Part shown: one piece after another, positions 45,948-58,373 of the stretch
Layout of the letters: every line of letters begins with the position of its first letter
How positions within the stretch are numbered: the first letter of the stretch is position 1
Origin: Saposhnikovia divaricata
Lineage: Eukaryota > Streptophyta > Magnoliopsida > Apiales > Apiaceae
Reading direction: 5' to 3'
Assembly (NCBI GenBank): GCA_036435485.1
Contig: CM071599.1
Coordinates: 12,054,803-12,118,802, forward strand
Length of the DNA stretch: 64,000 bases
Notes under the pieces: model-generated
Database searches by the model: none
What the model was told of the DNA's origin: nothing
The model's input: only the letters and a program-made list of their open reading frames with translations
Translations under genes and position numbers: made by a program

Positions 45948-46321
45948 GAGCAAGTCCAATGCATAACTATATTTAGTCTTATATCTATAATATATAACCA
46001 AAATCATATAATTCAACTTCAATGCATAGCTATTGTTAGATGGATAAATGTATAAATGGATACTTGATCCTATATTTAGGATCAAAGATGGCTATAGTCA
46101 TCCTTACCACATCATTAAATAACTATTAATGGAGTACAAGATGATCCACTTTAAAAGAAAGTTAATGAGTTGGACAAAATATTCACTAAATATGAAATTA
46201 TTTGATTGTAAAATGCAATTAGAATTGGAGCACGAATTATTTTTTAAAACCAAAAATTACTTTTTGGTCTCAAATTATAATAATGACTCTAACCATTTTA
46301 GCTTTATTATTGGACTTGTTC
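45948..46321. mobile_element. MITE with GAGCAAGTCCAAT termini
   Basis: 374 bp. The left end GAGCAAGTCCAAT and the right end ATTGGACTTGTTC are inverted repeats with one mismatch. TA flanks both sides (45946-45947 and 46322-46323), though a TTA/TAA target cannot be ruled out, so the superfamily is uncertain. A short frame inside is not convincing. Confidence 0.6.
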
Positions 46322-47035
46322 TAATGCAACATCCGGCATCTTTGTTCCGACAGGAACAAGCTTGCAAAATAATTTGCTCCATAGGAATGTGAGATCCATC
46401 GTCATTTCCCTGAGCAATAATCTAAGTTCTATGGTGAGATTAGAAAATACTTTTACTTTCATTTAACGGGTTTTCTTGACACAATTTGTTACCGATTCAT
46501 CTCGTATATTTATAATTTTGATTAAGGACGGTTCAGAGAATCGAGAGGGTAAACTTAAATTATGGGATCTAAAATTGTTTTGCACAAATAAAATATATAT
46601 TTAAAATTTATTAATAAAATAATCGACGATATAATATGTAAAATAATCTCATTATTTTATTTAAAAATTACATGCTTGACATTTATGAATGAAAAAATAT
46701 TAAATAAATTTACAAATTTATGAACCATATCCTTTTTTATAAATAACATAGTTCAACAACCTAACATGAGACATGGTCGAAGGTAGTATTTAATCAATTT
46801 TAATTTTGAAAAATTTTGTTCCGCATAAGCAACTGTAAACTTTAAACAGTATAGTTAGAAGATTCTTATAAAAAATTTAATCGTTTGGATAGCTACCTTC
46901 CATCTATTTTATGTAATCAACTATGTTAGCCTTCTAGTATCTTCAATCAAATTTTTACTCAAAATTTAAAAATCTTCATACAAATATAATTACGATACCT
47001 CTAAAATTTGGAATACTTAAATTTTGGAAATCCTA
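46322..47035. other. AT-rich intergenic DNA without recognised features
   Basis: No protein-like frame or repeat boundary visible. Confidence 0.45.
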
Positions 47036-47056
47036 AGTATAAGACTATTATAGGTA

Positions 47057-47167
47057 AAGAGATTATCTCTTGTCATCCCATGGTTCGATTCTCCCTCATC
47101 CCAAGATTTATGAAAGAACAGGTACTCATTGTAGGACATATAAACCTACTTAGTCGAAAAAAAAGAA
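47057..47167 (+). mobile_element. 5'-truncated SINE
   Basis: A 111-bp insert between perfect 21-bp direct repeats (47036-47056 and 47168-47188, beginning AGTATAAGACTATTATAGG). It contains a box B-like GGTTCGATTCTC near 47083 but no box A, and ends in an A-rich tail. A long perfect target duplication plus an A-rich 3' end indicates retroposition. It lies about 325 bp upstream of the next gene's ATG. Confidence 0.75.
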
Positions 47168-47491
47168 AGTATAAGACTATTATAGGTAGGGCCATTCCTA
47201 ACGTTGATTAATGGCAAAATTTATCACATTTCGTCATAATCATTTGATATAACAAAGCAGAGATCCAATCCAACCACAAAAACGTGACAGACAATAAAAG
47301 CCACTCAAAATGAACGAATGACAGGTACCACAAGTCACACCACCCTCTTATCTAATCATCATTCATCACTAACTAAAGAAAATAAAAACAAAATCGAAAA
47401 CCAAGCAAGCCTAGCACTCAACAAACTTAAAATAGTCAAAGTAACAATACTAAACAAGTAGTAGTACTAGTTGGTGTGTAATAATATCAAC

Positions 47492-50400
47492 ATGCTAGCC
47501 AAAGAATCTCCAGGACCAAGTTTCGATCTCCCTGAAGAAGTTCTTGACGTGTTACCAACTGATCCTTATGAACAGCTTGATGTTGCTCGTAAAATCACCT
47601 CCATTGCTCTTGCTACACGTATTTCCTCTCTCGAAACTGAATTGTCTACGTTAACCGAAAAGCTTGAGGAAAAAGATGATATCATTGCTCAGCTTCAAGA
47701 ACAGCTTGATTCTCTTGATTCTTCGCTTTCGGAGACTGCTGATAAACTCTCCGTAGCTAACCAAGACAAGGTCAGTCAATCTCAAACATTTAAGTATTTC
47801 TATAGTTGTATTTACCTTATCGTGAACGTCAGTTACGGAAATTTAAATACTCACGCACACTAAATATATCAACCATACTGAAATACTAGTAGTTTATGTA
47901 GTACTAGTGGAAATTGTGCAGGAGAGGCTATTGGAGGAGAATGCTAACTTGTCCAATGCTGTTGAGAAGCTCAATCGTGATGTTGTCAAGGTACTTCTAT
48001 ATTACCCTGATTTCGAAAAATCTTATATGTCCTGTGTTTATGCATTATCAATTATCGTATGTTAAAATTCCATCATGATTCTGTATGTAGATTTACTGAG
48101 TTTTGTATCTATGTTAAAACTTTTGTTTTTAATATGTGTGGTTGGGGTAGTTAGTAGGATAAGATGATTTGCATTAGAACTTGACCAAAAATACATGGAG
48201 ACACGCATAAGCAACAAATTTTTTTTTTTTTTGCAAAAGATGAATGTCAGTATTTTCTGCTACTTTCAATTGAAGAGTGAAGACAACAATAAGATGCCAA
48301 TTTCATGTGTAAACTACTAATTGCAAGTAACTAGTAGTGTCGGTCACCTAATCTTTGGTGCTTTATGATGCACTTTTGTGTGTTGCTTTGCATTGTTAAA
48401 TAGTAGTGCTATGTGATGACTGTTTTTTTGTATGAATCTGTGAATTCAGATTGTACAACTATGAATCTCTCTGTTTTTATAAAGGACTTCCTTTCTGATG
48501 TGTATTTAGAGAAGTGAATTTTAAAAGTAGGCTGGTATATGGATAACCGTAAAACAGAGTAACTACTTAGCAATTAGCAAATGTAGAAATAGTTCGTAAA
48601 TCTTGAAACTTGGATACACATATATGGAAGTTGGAACAAGTGCCCGCAAGAATTGTCTCAGTCGGTAAAGAGAGACCATCTCACCTCTTGGTCATAGGTT
48701 CGACTCCCATAGGAGGCGGATTTGTGATTATGCCATCTTGGGACAGAGCCTGTCGCACTTGTGCGGTTTGCCTTGGATCACGTGATTTGCAGGCTATTGC
48801 GTGAGCCCATGGGTTTACCCAGAGCGCACCCCAAGGGTAGCGGCTGCGGGTTCCCATGTAAAAAAAAAAAAAAAAAAATGTTGGAACAAGTAGATCAGAA
48901 TGGTGGAGTATGACTTTTGGCATGATTCACAAGCTGCTTACTGATGGAGAAATCCTCTGTTTTAAATGTAGCTTCCATAATGTGCATCTAGTTTTACAAT
49001 AAACTATGATTTAGAAGAAAAATTGCATGCCCTAATAATTAGTCATGATGCATGCAGTTGGAAGGCTTCAGAAAAACACTGATGAAATCACTTCAAGATG
49101 ATGACGGAAACTCTGTAAGTTACCTCAGTGCGAGACCTTAAAGCTACCAAAGTAACATGAATACTGTAGTTTAGGATGTTCCTATTACATTTGATGGTGA
49201 ATCAGTACTAAAAACATTTTCATTTTCGGTGCAGGGAGGAGCATTGCAAGCTGCTGCCACAAATGCAGCAAATGATGCCGGTTTATCTACTCAGTCACTT
49301 GCTAGAGGTCAATCCTTTGTTTCTGTGTAATTGTTTCTTAAATAATTGTTTCTTAAATAATGCAATTGGTTACAGATGATACTGCCACAGCATCACTGCA
49401 AAGCCAGACGAGCGTGGAAAGTTCAAACACAGAGACTCACGAGACAGATGGTGAGCTCTATATCCTTTAGAAATTGTTTCTTTCAAGCTACATCAGTCAC
49501 AAGTGTCTTTAGATCACAGTGTTTCCCTGTTCTTTATTCGTGTTTTGGCATTTGGATGGGTCTAATCTACTACTAAAACTCTCAGGGCTGCAATCTCTTG
49601 AGTGCATTAGTTCTGTTAGTTGCTTATGTCTTATCTTATATCATGCAGTCTCAAGGCCTCCTATAGCACAAGGTCTATTAATAGCATCCCAAACAAGCAC
49701 ACCTCGGCTTACTCCACCTGGTTCTCCTCCTAGTAGGTCATTATCTGCATCTCCCAAGGTCACATCTCGGCCTCTGTCTCCCAGGAGACATTCAATATCA
49801 TTTGCTGGAACAAGGGGGGTGTTTGATGGAAGGGCATCCTTTTCCTCTGTGCCATCAAGTCATCACAGTTCGATGGGCTATGACTCAGGTTGATCTCAAC
49901 CACTAAGCTAGATTTTTTCTTGTGCATACCATGAACTAAAATAATTAAGCACAAATCACAAAATTTGTTAAGGAACCCGTAATATCATTCCTCATTTCAG
50001 ACTTTCTTCAGTAAACTATAAAATCAATAGGTAAGCTAGATAATTATGTACGGGTACATCATATTATTGCTTATTTCGTGCTTGTTTCAGGACGAGCAAG
50101 AGTTGATGGAAAAGAGTTCTTCCGCCAAGTCAGGTATACTAATGCTGATTGCCTTGAAGTTAATAATGTAGCACCAAACTTTGAGTTTGTTTTTTCTTAT
50201 ATCATACTCGTAACCAATTATTACTGTGTTTTCCCACTTCATGAGTATTGTTCATATGCTACCTGAGATACTGGCATCTCGAAAGCCAAACTTGCCTGTC
50301 TGATCATTGTTTCGCTTACCAGGAGCCGACTGACTTACGAGCAATTTGGTGCATTTTTAGCAAACGTTAAGGAATTAAATTCCCACAAGCAAACTAGAGA

Positions 50401-50585
50401 GGTATGCAAGCAACTTTGTAAACTCCCTCTCCACTCTACGATAACTCGCAAGTTACATGCTTGTCATACTCATACTCTGATTCTGCAAATTCTAGGAAAC
50501 TTTAAGAAAGGCAGATGAAATTTTTGGCCCTGATAACAACGACCTCTATTCAGTATTCGAGGGCTTAATTACACGTAAAGCTTGA
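47492..50585 (+). CDS. At4g15545-like coiled-coil protein (NAI2-interacting protein family)
   Basis: Nine exons: 47492-47770, 47922-47990, 49058-49114, 49235-49307, 49376-49450, 49649-49888, 50091-50133, 50323-50401, 50496-50585. They total 1005 nt and 334 residues, close to the 337 of Arabidopsis At4g15545, and all junctions are GT-AG. Conserved parts are FDLPEEVLDVLPTDPYEQLD with DVARKITSIALATR at the N-terminus, a coiled coil over about residues 45-130, a Ser/Pro-rich region with TPRLTPPGSPP and SPRRHSISFAG, and the C-terminal VDGKEFFRQVRSRLSYEQFG block to LRKADEIFG. Arabidopsis members have been reported as NAI2-interacting proteins (NAIP1-3) linked to ER bodies. Applying that role here is inference. 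Intron 2 is long (1067 bp) because it holds a SINE. No lesion is seen. Confidence 0.93.
48642..48879 (+). mobile_element. tRNA-derived SINE in intron 2
   Basis: 238 bp flanked by a 12-bp target duplication, GTTGGAACAAGT (48630-48641 and 48880-48891). The pol III promoter is visible: box A-like GTCTCAGTCGGTAAAGAG near 48655 and box B GGTTCGACTCC at 48697-48707. It ends in an A-run of about 19. It lies in the same orientation as the host gene. Confidence 0.9.
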
Positions 50586-50769
50586 AATGTACCTACTCTT
50601 TATCAGAGCTGCTTCACGCCTAGAAGATTTTGTTGTATTTTCACTTGTAAATTATGTTACACTTCCATGTTCTGGGAAATATGTATACCACCTATTTCCC
50701 CTTTCGTACTTGTATTTCATAGTAGAAGTGATATTATGTATATTGAAAGATTATTTAACCAGCACTACT

Positions 50770-51210
50770 AGAAAAACGTCAATAGACATCGGTTAAAAAC
50801 CGATGTCTATGTAAAACCAGAACCGATGTCTTCGCATGTGTAGAGAAAGGTAGGGGTCTTAGACATCGGTTTTTAACCGATGTCAATGTTTATGTTTAAC
50901 ATCAGTTTCTTAATAGTGAACCGATGTCTATGTTTCAAATTTACATCGGTTTCTGAATAGTGAATTGATGTGTATGTGTCAAATTTACATCAGTTTCCTA
51001 ATAGTGAACTGATGTCTATATTTCAAATTTACATCGGTTTCTTAATAGTGAAATGATGTATATGTGTCAAATTTACATCGGTTTCCTAATAGTAAACTGA
51101 TGTATATGTTTCAAAATTACATCGGTTTTTTAGTAAGGGCTGATGTGTTTCTTTGTATTTTACATCAGTTCTCTATTAATAATCATTGTCTTTTTATTCC
51201 TTAGACATCA
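50770..51210. repeat. CACTA 5' subterminal repeats
   Basis: Six to eight degenerate copies of TTACATCGGTTTC...TAATAGTGAAATGATGT-type units, spaced about 60 bp apart. They alternate ACATCGGTT with its inverse ACCGATGT. Confidence 0.8.
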
Positions 51211-52620
51211 GTTTTTTGGTTTTCTGATTTATTTTGTTCTTTTATTCATGGATGCCCTGTATATATGACATACTTAATTACCAAAAACCAATATTCCAAA
51301 ACCAGATAAATAATATACTAAAATAAAAAACCGATATACCAAAACCAAATATGCATTCAATCGGTCAACTACATTATCCAATTCAATATAGAACTAATTA
51401 CATAATCCAAACCATCCAATATCTAAACTACATTGATATAAAATCTTAAATGAATAGCTGTAAGCACACGAACGTTGGACATATTCTCTTAAAATGCTTG
51501 AATAAAAAGATGGACAACATGTTGTCGGATTTGCAAACTCTCCACTGTATTGAGCCCAAACGCTTCACAAGCACTCTTGCATGCAAAAACACCCCATGTT
51601 GTTCCTTCTCCCACTGCATGCAAAAATCAACAAAAATCAACAAGGAAGCATTAGATTGACTCAAACAGAAAATTTATGAAAATGGCTATCGTGCCACAAA
51701 AATGACAATTAATAATTAGTCCGACAATGTTATGCAAATGATGAGCAATGAGAAATAACACTTGCGAATGAGATGTATAACTAAGAGATGTGCTCGACCC
51801 CTGTACACTAAAAAGCCATTGGACTACAATAACAGTAGCCACATGCTTCCAGAAACTCAGAAATGCTGGACAAAGTGGTTTACAAAGTCATCATATATTC
51901 CAACACAACTAGAATATCATAGTACTAATTCAATTGCAGCATATGAACACAATTCATGTTATTGTCCTGTCATATGCACATAAAACACAAAACTAGCACC
52001 ATCCCGTTGGAAAAATGATTGTGTAAAGAGAAGGAGCCAACTATAAGCGAAGAGTAACGAATATGTGGACAATCAAAGACGAACCAATAGTATATATTTC
52101 ATTGAAGGAGGAGATACCATTGACAACAGACCAGGTCATGTGTGTTTGGCAATGAAATTCTCATCGTCAAACTTGCATCCATATATTGATACACATCCAC
52201 TCCTGTCACCCTGAAGGTTCATATATATAACGATGTAATTCCCTCATATTATTCAGCTTTTCTTGGGAATAATAGTGACTAATAATTCTTGGTATTCATA
52301 TAATTTTTACTTGATTATTCGTTTTAATCTTTTGTCCTACATCATTAATGGTAAAGGACTACTTAAAAGGAAGATACTTTATATTGTTTTAACGGCTAAA
52401 GAAACCGTAAAAATGTCCCAAAATTCATATTTAATATCAATGAAATTTGGCACAACAACAATTAAACATAATAAAGGAATGCAGGTACACCAAGCTCACC
52501 CGAGTTGTGAATACTTTTGAGGCAGAATAGAGGAAATTTTATCTGTAAACTACAGGAAAAAGATTCAAGACAACACAATTATTAAATGCCAGAATATAAG
52601 ATATGCAGAGATGAATAATT

Positions 52621-52745
52621 TTAAACCTGAAGAACTGGTTGGTATACGGATGCAGCTAGATATATTCCTTGTTCAGGTAACACAGCAGCAGAACCATAAC
52701 CTTCTTGGACATTTGGACCTTTTTTCCAATTTTGGTGAATGAGAT
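52621..52745 (-). pseudogene. exon-like fragment in CACTA element, origin unknown
   Basis: A minus-strand open stretch of about 40 codons ending with TAA at 52623-52621. It contains WKKGPNVQEGYGSAAVLPEQ followed by GIYLAASVYQPVLQV. The composition is protein-like against an AT-rich background, so it may be a captured terminal exon. I do not recognise the family. Confidence 0.3.
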
Positions 52746-54009
52746 CCCCAGCAAAATAAAACAGATAGGCACACCAAATCAATTATTTTGGTGTATAATC
52801 AGAAATTGAATACAGCATGGGGAAAACCTCTCACGCCAGCTTATTATGTATACTAGTTTAAAAGGACAATTTCTCTTGAGAATATGAATTATGCAAATTT
52901 TATATTCTACTATTTTTGGACCTCCTTTTGAGAATGTATATACTCAAACGTCTGTAAATCTGGCTCAGATTACTAATCACATCACCAAGTTTTCAATTTC
53001 AAATCTAGGGAGACCCAGAAACTAGCAAAATAATGCACCCAAATTAGATCTGGCAAATAGAATAGGTAAATTGAGGTGTTTTATTTCCTACACTCAACCA
53101 GATATGATCCATAATGAATAAAAGGTTAAGTTCAGAATCAGCAATATATAAAGGCTGGATATTGTTGATGATACAGGTAATTTATAAACAAATTTACGTA
53201 CCTGTATAATCATAGCTTCGGGAAAAAACAACCATATCTAAATGATTACTTTTTTCAAATATATTGGCACTGAATTGTGACTTCAGTTTTAAAGAAGAAC
53301 TGCCATATGAATTATTAAATTCTGAATTCGCAAGGTAATTAATAATCAGAAAGAAAGGCATGATTAGGAGATCAACATAAACTTTGAAGGTCAATATAGA
53401 CATGCAAACTATGTACCATGTCACTTGTAGCTTCAATATAATATCTTAATCATCATTGATTCATTGTGCAGCAAGCAAATACTACATCGCAGTTGCACCA
53501 AATGATTTAATATGAATCTACCAATTAAGTACTCAATTTCACACAAGTATTAAATTAACTTGGTTTCAAAATAAAACAGATAGGCACACCAAATCAATAT
53601 AATTTAATACTTATAATTTAATACTTATATTCTGAGTTAGTGAGGTATATCTGATAATTTTACACCACCAGATGAACCTACTTATTGATTGCTGGTCACA
53701 ACAGTCACAACCCTAAATTGTTTCCGGTGAACACAAGTACACAACTAAGTCACTTTGCAGGGTTATCACACCTAGCGTCACAATCTTAATATGCCCGTTG
53801 CTAGGTATCAAATTTAACACCATGACCAACTGCATATTTAAGTTGAACATACACTTTGACTGAATTTTAAGATACAAATTAGCATAAAAATATGATAACT
53901 ATAATAAAGTGATGTCAACAATCTTCAAACCATCCTAAATTTGGGGGAATACAATAATCTATCTAGGTGTAGTTAATAATAATGTCACAAAACATTATTA
54001 TTTTCTTAC

Positions 54010-54502
54010 CTAATCAGATCAGCAATAAATACAATTTTCAAGTTCTCCCTCTTTGCAAATTCCCGAAGCTTTGATAATCTGGCCAGGAACCTTCATCATT
54101 CACAATCTCACATAGAACAGAAACATGTTCAAACCCCTGTAGTTGTAAGAGCTAGTATTGTTGTCACCCTATCACGAGCTGACACCCCTGTAGTATCCTA
54201 CACATTTATATTTAAGTTTCATAAATTAAATTTACTCGCAATAGATTACATTGATCTGTTCAAAATAATAGATTATAATTGTCTAAGAAATAAAGAGCAG
54301 TCACATTGTAACTAAGACTATTCAGGACTACAAAAAATAAATGGTAACATACCACAGTAAATGTGAATGCGGTAGAAAGTATCTCCTCATTATCTTTATG
54401 AGATACCGTAAGAGGAATTTGTAATCTTTTTAAGTCGTCCTCCTTCATACTCACGCAAATAATTCCAGTGCCATGCTTCGCAATGAAAGCCGTAGAACCC
54501 AT
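54010..54502 (-). pseudogene. captured RIBA (DHBP synthase domain) gene fragment
   Basis: Three exon-like segments on the minus strand match consecutive parts of the 3,4-dihydroxy-2-butanone-4-phosphate synthase domain of plant RIBA, a bifunctional riboflavin-biosynthesis enzyme. Segment 54502-54353 has HGTGIICVSMKEDDLKRLQI then NEEILSTAFTFTV, ending at a GT donor. Segment 54197 to about 54145 follows an AG acceptor and reads DTTGVSARDRVTTILAL. Segment about 54087-54010 reads LARLSKLREFAKRENLKI then VFIADLIR, ending at a GTAAG donor. Coding between the segments is shortened and one junction appears to have lost a base. Retained introns show genomic capture by the transposon, not retroposition. 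It cannot encode an enzyme. Confidence 0.8.
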
Positions 54503-55832
54503 TATTATTTGAACTAGCTAGAGTACCTACTACCTAGAACTCCTGGAACTCAAGAATGTGCAGCACAATTTCATGTCAAATTAATAATTGTGCGGTAGCA
54601 TAGATTTATGCATTTAATATAGCATATGTAACCTTACATTAATTTTAATTGTAGATGTTACTAGGCACACCAATCACCATTCAGGGCAACTATTCACAAC
54701 CCCTGCACCTATATTACTACTTGAAAAACAATTCTTGCACACACATTTTCTGCATCAACCTATAAAATACCATTCCCATGTCTCTACTACTACTGCTCTT
54801 GGACTGATTGAAACACCACTGAAAGATAGAAAAAAATCACATAATGTGTTTAATGTAGCCACACCAAACTGAAAATTTGTTTGAGTAATTTTAACAAACA
54901 GTTGGTGGGTAAAAAAACTGAAGGTAGGAAGCTTGAAGCTCAAACACAAACACAAATCGTACAAATTGAACAATAACATATATACATACGTACATATAAC
55001 AAAATTGTAAAAATTGAACACAAACACAAATCCTCGAACAATAACATATATACATACATATAAAAGGATAAACCGAGCCGAACAAACCTTAGAGCCTAAT
55101 ATGCAGTTACAAAACAGCCAAATACAATAAAAAACAAAGAAAAGATTCGAGCAAAGTACCAAATCGAGCAAAAAACGATTACTCCAAGCTACTTCTTGAA
55201 GAAGCTCCGAGCTACTTCTTGAACAAGTTCCAAGCTCCAAGGTCTGTTAACAAATCGAACCAAAAACGATTAGTTGACCTAATATTGAAAGGGGATTCAA
55301 CGGATTATAGAAAAAATTGAATTAATCAACCTAATATTGAAAGGGGGTTTAGCGATTGGCGCAATTTGAGCTGAGGTTGTGTTAATTTGAGCTGGGTGTG
55401 TGTTAATTTGAGCTAATTGAAGAAAAGAGGGGCTAGGGTTCTTCAGCGCGAGAGAGGTGAGGGGGTCGTGTTTTTTGTTTTAGTTGATGTTTTTGAGGGG
55501 CGATGGGGTTTTTTAGATTATATGTTTTTTTTATATTTTTAATGATAAAAGAGCCTGAGCGGGAGTTGAATTTTGGCTAAGGGGGAAATATTTTGCATAA
55601 GGGGGGAAAGGAAAAGGGGGATGCGCGGTTATTTTTTTTTTAAAATAAACTCCAGACATCGTTTTTACGAAGAAGTGTTGTATTTACTATTATTAGACAT
55701 CGGTTTAGTCTTTACTGATGTTAGAGAGACTTTTAACATCAGTGGCTTTTCTAACCGATGTCTAAAGTGTGATGTCTATTGCAGTTTTTCTAGTAGTGCA
55801 GATTTACTTTTCATGTCTTGCTAAATTGTTTA

Positions 55833-56286
55833 TGTTGGAAGCCCATCTTCCCATTGGGCCGAACATAAGGTCCAACAGCAAAACAGGACATACGATCGGT
55901 CGGCCCATGGTCGTTCGACCCATATTCGGCCCAGTCCATTTTCCTCCAACGGTCACATGGTCCTCTCACCTTTAACAGATCACACAGTCACTTTACTTGA
56001 GTACTGGGGACAATGAAGAATAATGATGTCTCCTCATCATACCGATCCAGATCGGGGGATCCAAGAAGAAAAAGGTGAAACCAAGTCTATAAAAAGAGAA
56101 GTACAATTAAACTTCAAGGACACCCAATATTGAACACACACAAACACTCTACGTTTTACCTTATTCTCTCTAAAAATCGATTTACTGATTCTTACACCGG
56201 AGGTGAATCGGGGGGCCAAACCCTCGCATTCTTCTCGTTTTGCAGGTGGAGCCGAACCAAGGCTTGGCAGAAATCTGGTTATAACA
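55833..56286 (+). repeat. 5' LTR of Tat-type gypsy element
   Basis: TGTTGGAAGCCC to GGTTATAACA, 454 bp. A TATA box, CTATAAAAAGAG, is near 56090. The start is set by the TG...CA boundaries and the adjacent primer binding site. The matching 3' LTR lies beyond the window, so the 5' edge is not confirmed by a second copy. Confidence 0.75.
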
Positions 56287-56288
56287 TT

Positions 56289-56304
56289 TGGCGCCGTCTG
56301 TGGG
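56289..56304 (+). other. primer binding site of gypsy element
   Basis: TGGCGCCGTCTGTGGG, 2 nt after the LTR end, typical of Tat-type elements. Confidence 0.85.
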
Positions 56305-56351
56305 AACGTAGAGATACGATTTGTGTTGAAAATCACCACCTACCAACTGCT

Positions 56352-58373
56352 ATGGCTAACGAAGAGACTCCAATAAGCACCCAGGCAGGAGGCAGCGTCC
56401 ACCTCCCGTTACACCAAGAACTTTAAACTTCGACGAGGAATGAGAAATGCCAACCCCCGAAGAACAACAACAAATGCTCCAAAAGTGGAGAGAGGAGCAA
56501 AAAAACCAAGGGGAAACGAAAAGAAAAAGGCGACAAAGACGCAGAAAGATTGGCCAAACAAAAAATGGCCGATCAGTTGAAATTACAATCCTTGAAACTC
56601 CAAAGGGAGGAAATAGAACTCCAGGAGAAATTGCTACGAGAAGCCCTGGAAAACGAAGGTCACGAAACGGAAATCCGAAGAGAAAAAAGGACTAGAGATG
56701 ACGAAGACGACTCAGAAAATTCCGAACCATGTTCCATACGATCCCGATCGAAGGTGCTTTATACCTCAGATTCAAACGAGGATGACTCACATGTAGGGGA
56801 CAGAATAAAAAGGATTGAGAAGGTAATGTTCGGAGATCGGAAGGTCGGTCATGAACCTGTGGTGACCGAAGACATCGAACAATACCGACCACCACCTGGA
56901 AGACAGTTTCCGAAGATGCACGAGTTCAAAGGAAAGGGTGATCCCGAAGACCATTGTGAAAAATACGAGTCTCTCATGACTGGTATGGGACACTGTGATA
57001 TCATGCTATGCAAGATGTTCAAAACATACTTAGAGGGAGCAGCGTCTATGTGGTACCGTTCGCTAAGACCAAGGTCGATCGGTTCATACGGACAAATCAA
57101 GAGAAAATTTTTGAGGCACTACTCTCACCTGTGCCGAAGAGAAAAGGATACCGAAGCCTTGATCCACTGTAGACAAAAACCAAACGAAGAGTTTGGCGAT
57201 TATCTGGCCAGGTTTAAAGAAGAAGCAGGAATGGTGACAAACTTAGATAAAGTTAAAGCCGCAGGATTTCTCTCCGCAGGCCTCGACCCCTTGAAAGGAA
57301 AAAAGCTTCGGTCTTCATTATATGACGTACCACCGAAATCATTAAATGATATATACCTTCGGGGGGAAGCCATTAGAAGAAAAATGGAGTCAATAGGAGG
57401 GTACAAAGAAGAAAAAAGGAGCGGTTCCAACAAAGACAAAAGAAGGGACGATCGACGAAAAGACCGAAGAAGCCGAGGGGATATCAAAAGCCGGTTGAAA
57501 GACCTCAGGCCAGACAAAGGAGCCGAACGAAGACGAGATAGAGATAGCGTGGTGTTTACACCCTTAAATACACCTATCTCGAAGATTCTCCACGAGATTA
57601 AAGGTAAGCCCGGATTCGTTCGGCCAGCCAGGCTAAGAACCCCAGAACACCGAAGGAACGAGAACAAGTATTGTGAATACCATCAAGATAAAGGCCACAA
57701 CACTGAAGAATGCTTCCATCTGAAGAAATTGATAGAAAGAATGATCAAGGATGGAGACTTAACACAATTCATCGGAGATCTGAGGGAGAAGCTAGATAAC
57801 AAGGGAAAGAAGAAGGATACCGAAGGATTGGAAAAATTTCGAGGCGAAGTAAGAACCATTTCTGGTGGGACGATATTAGATCGGGACAGTAAAACAGCCC
57901 GAAAGAAATACGCCAGACAAATCTACAACTTATATCAGTCAAGCACAGCGAAACAACCATTGCCTATCTTCTTCACAGAGGATGACTATGAGGATGTAAT
58001 TTGGCCGCACGAAGACCCATTCGTCATCAACCCTGTCATCGGGGAAAACAAGATTTGGAAAGTGATGGTCGATGAAGGGAGTTCGGTAAACATTTTATAC
58101 CACCGAACATACTCCAAAATGAACTTGGGAGGCGAACAACTGGAGCCATGCCACGAGGCACCACTATACGGCTTCGGGAATCAACCCGTACCGATCGAAG
58201 GAACTATTACACTCTCTGTCCTAATGGGAAAAGCACCGTATACAGCGACGAAGGAAGCTAAGTTCTACGTTGTTCGGGTAGACAGCCCATACAATGGAAT
58301 CCTCGAGAGGCCAGCTTTATCACTCCAGGCTGTATCATTGATCCCTCATTTAAAATTGAAATTCCCGACCTAA
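56352..58373 (+). pseudogene. gypsy gag-protease, frame-disrupted at the 5' end
   Basis: ATG 56352 (MANEETPISTQAGGSV) opens a frame that fails at 56424-56426. The coding sense passes to another frame (a TGA lies just before 56447) and returns near 56530 to the frame that stays open to TAA 58371-58373. Domains are a charged coiled segment (about 56550-56750), the retrotransposon gag domain (MFKTYLEGAASMWYRSL, RHYSHLCRREKD, about 56950-57350), an Arg/Lys/Asp-rich stretch (about 57410-57550), a zinc-knuckle-like CEYHQDKGHNTEEC near 57675, and an aspartic protease (MVDEGSSVNILY near 58065, NGILERPALS near 58295). The protease motif reads DEGSS where DxGSS is usual. Confidence 0.82.

Larger units (their letters stand above)
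50763..55798. mobile_element. non-autonomous CACTA (En/Spm) transposon
   Basis: 5036 bp. Both ends start CACTACTAGAAAAA when read inwards. The 3-bp target duplication CAG lies at 50760-50762 and 55799-55801. Subterminal regions (about 50770-51210 and 55650-55798) carry many ACATCGGTTT and ACCGATGTCTA units in both orientations, as expected for transposase binding. No TNP2-like transposase is found. The interior holds a captured RIBA fragment (54010-54502) and at least one other exon-like stretch. It inserted less than 200 bp after the stop of the At4g15545-like gene, probably in or next to its 3' UTR. Confidence 0.9.

Noticed and set aside
48642..48879. functional tRNA gene
   Set aside because: Boxes A and B are present, but the length, A-tail and target duplication show a SINE.
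54755..55240. 161-codon minus-strand frame in the CACTA element
   Set aside because: Cys/Phe/Leu-rich translation of low-complexity DNA (repeated ACACAAACACAAAT-type text) with no recognisable domain.
56447..56695. Separate small Arg/Lys-rich protein
   Set aside because: It is partly the frame-shifted start of the gypsy gag and partly a shadow of the next gag frame.
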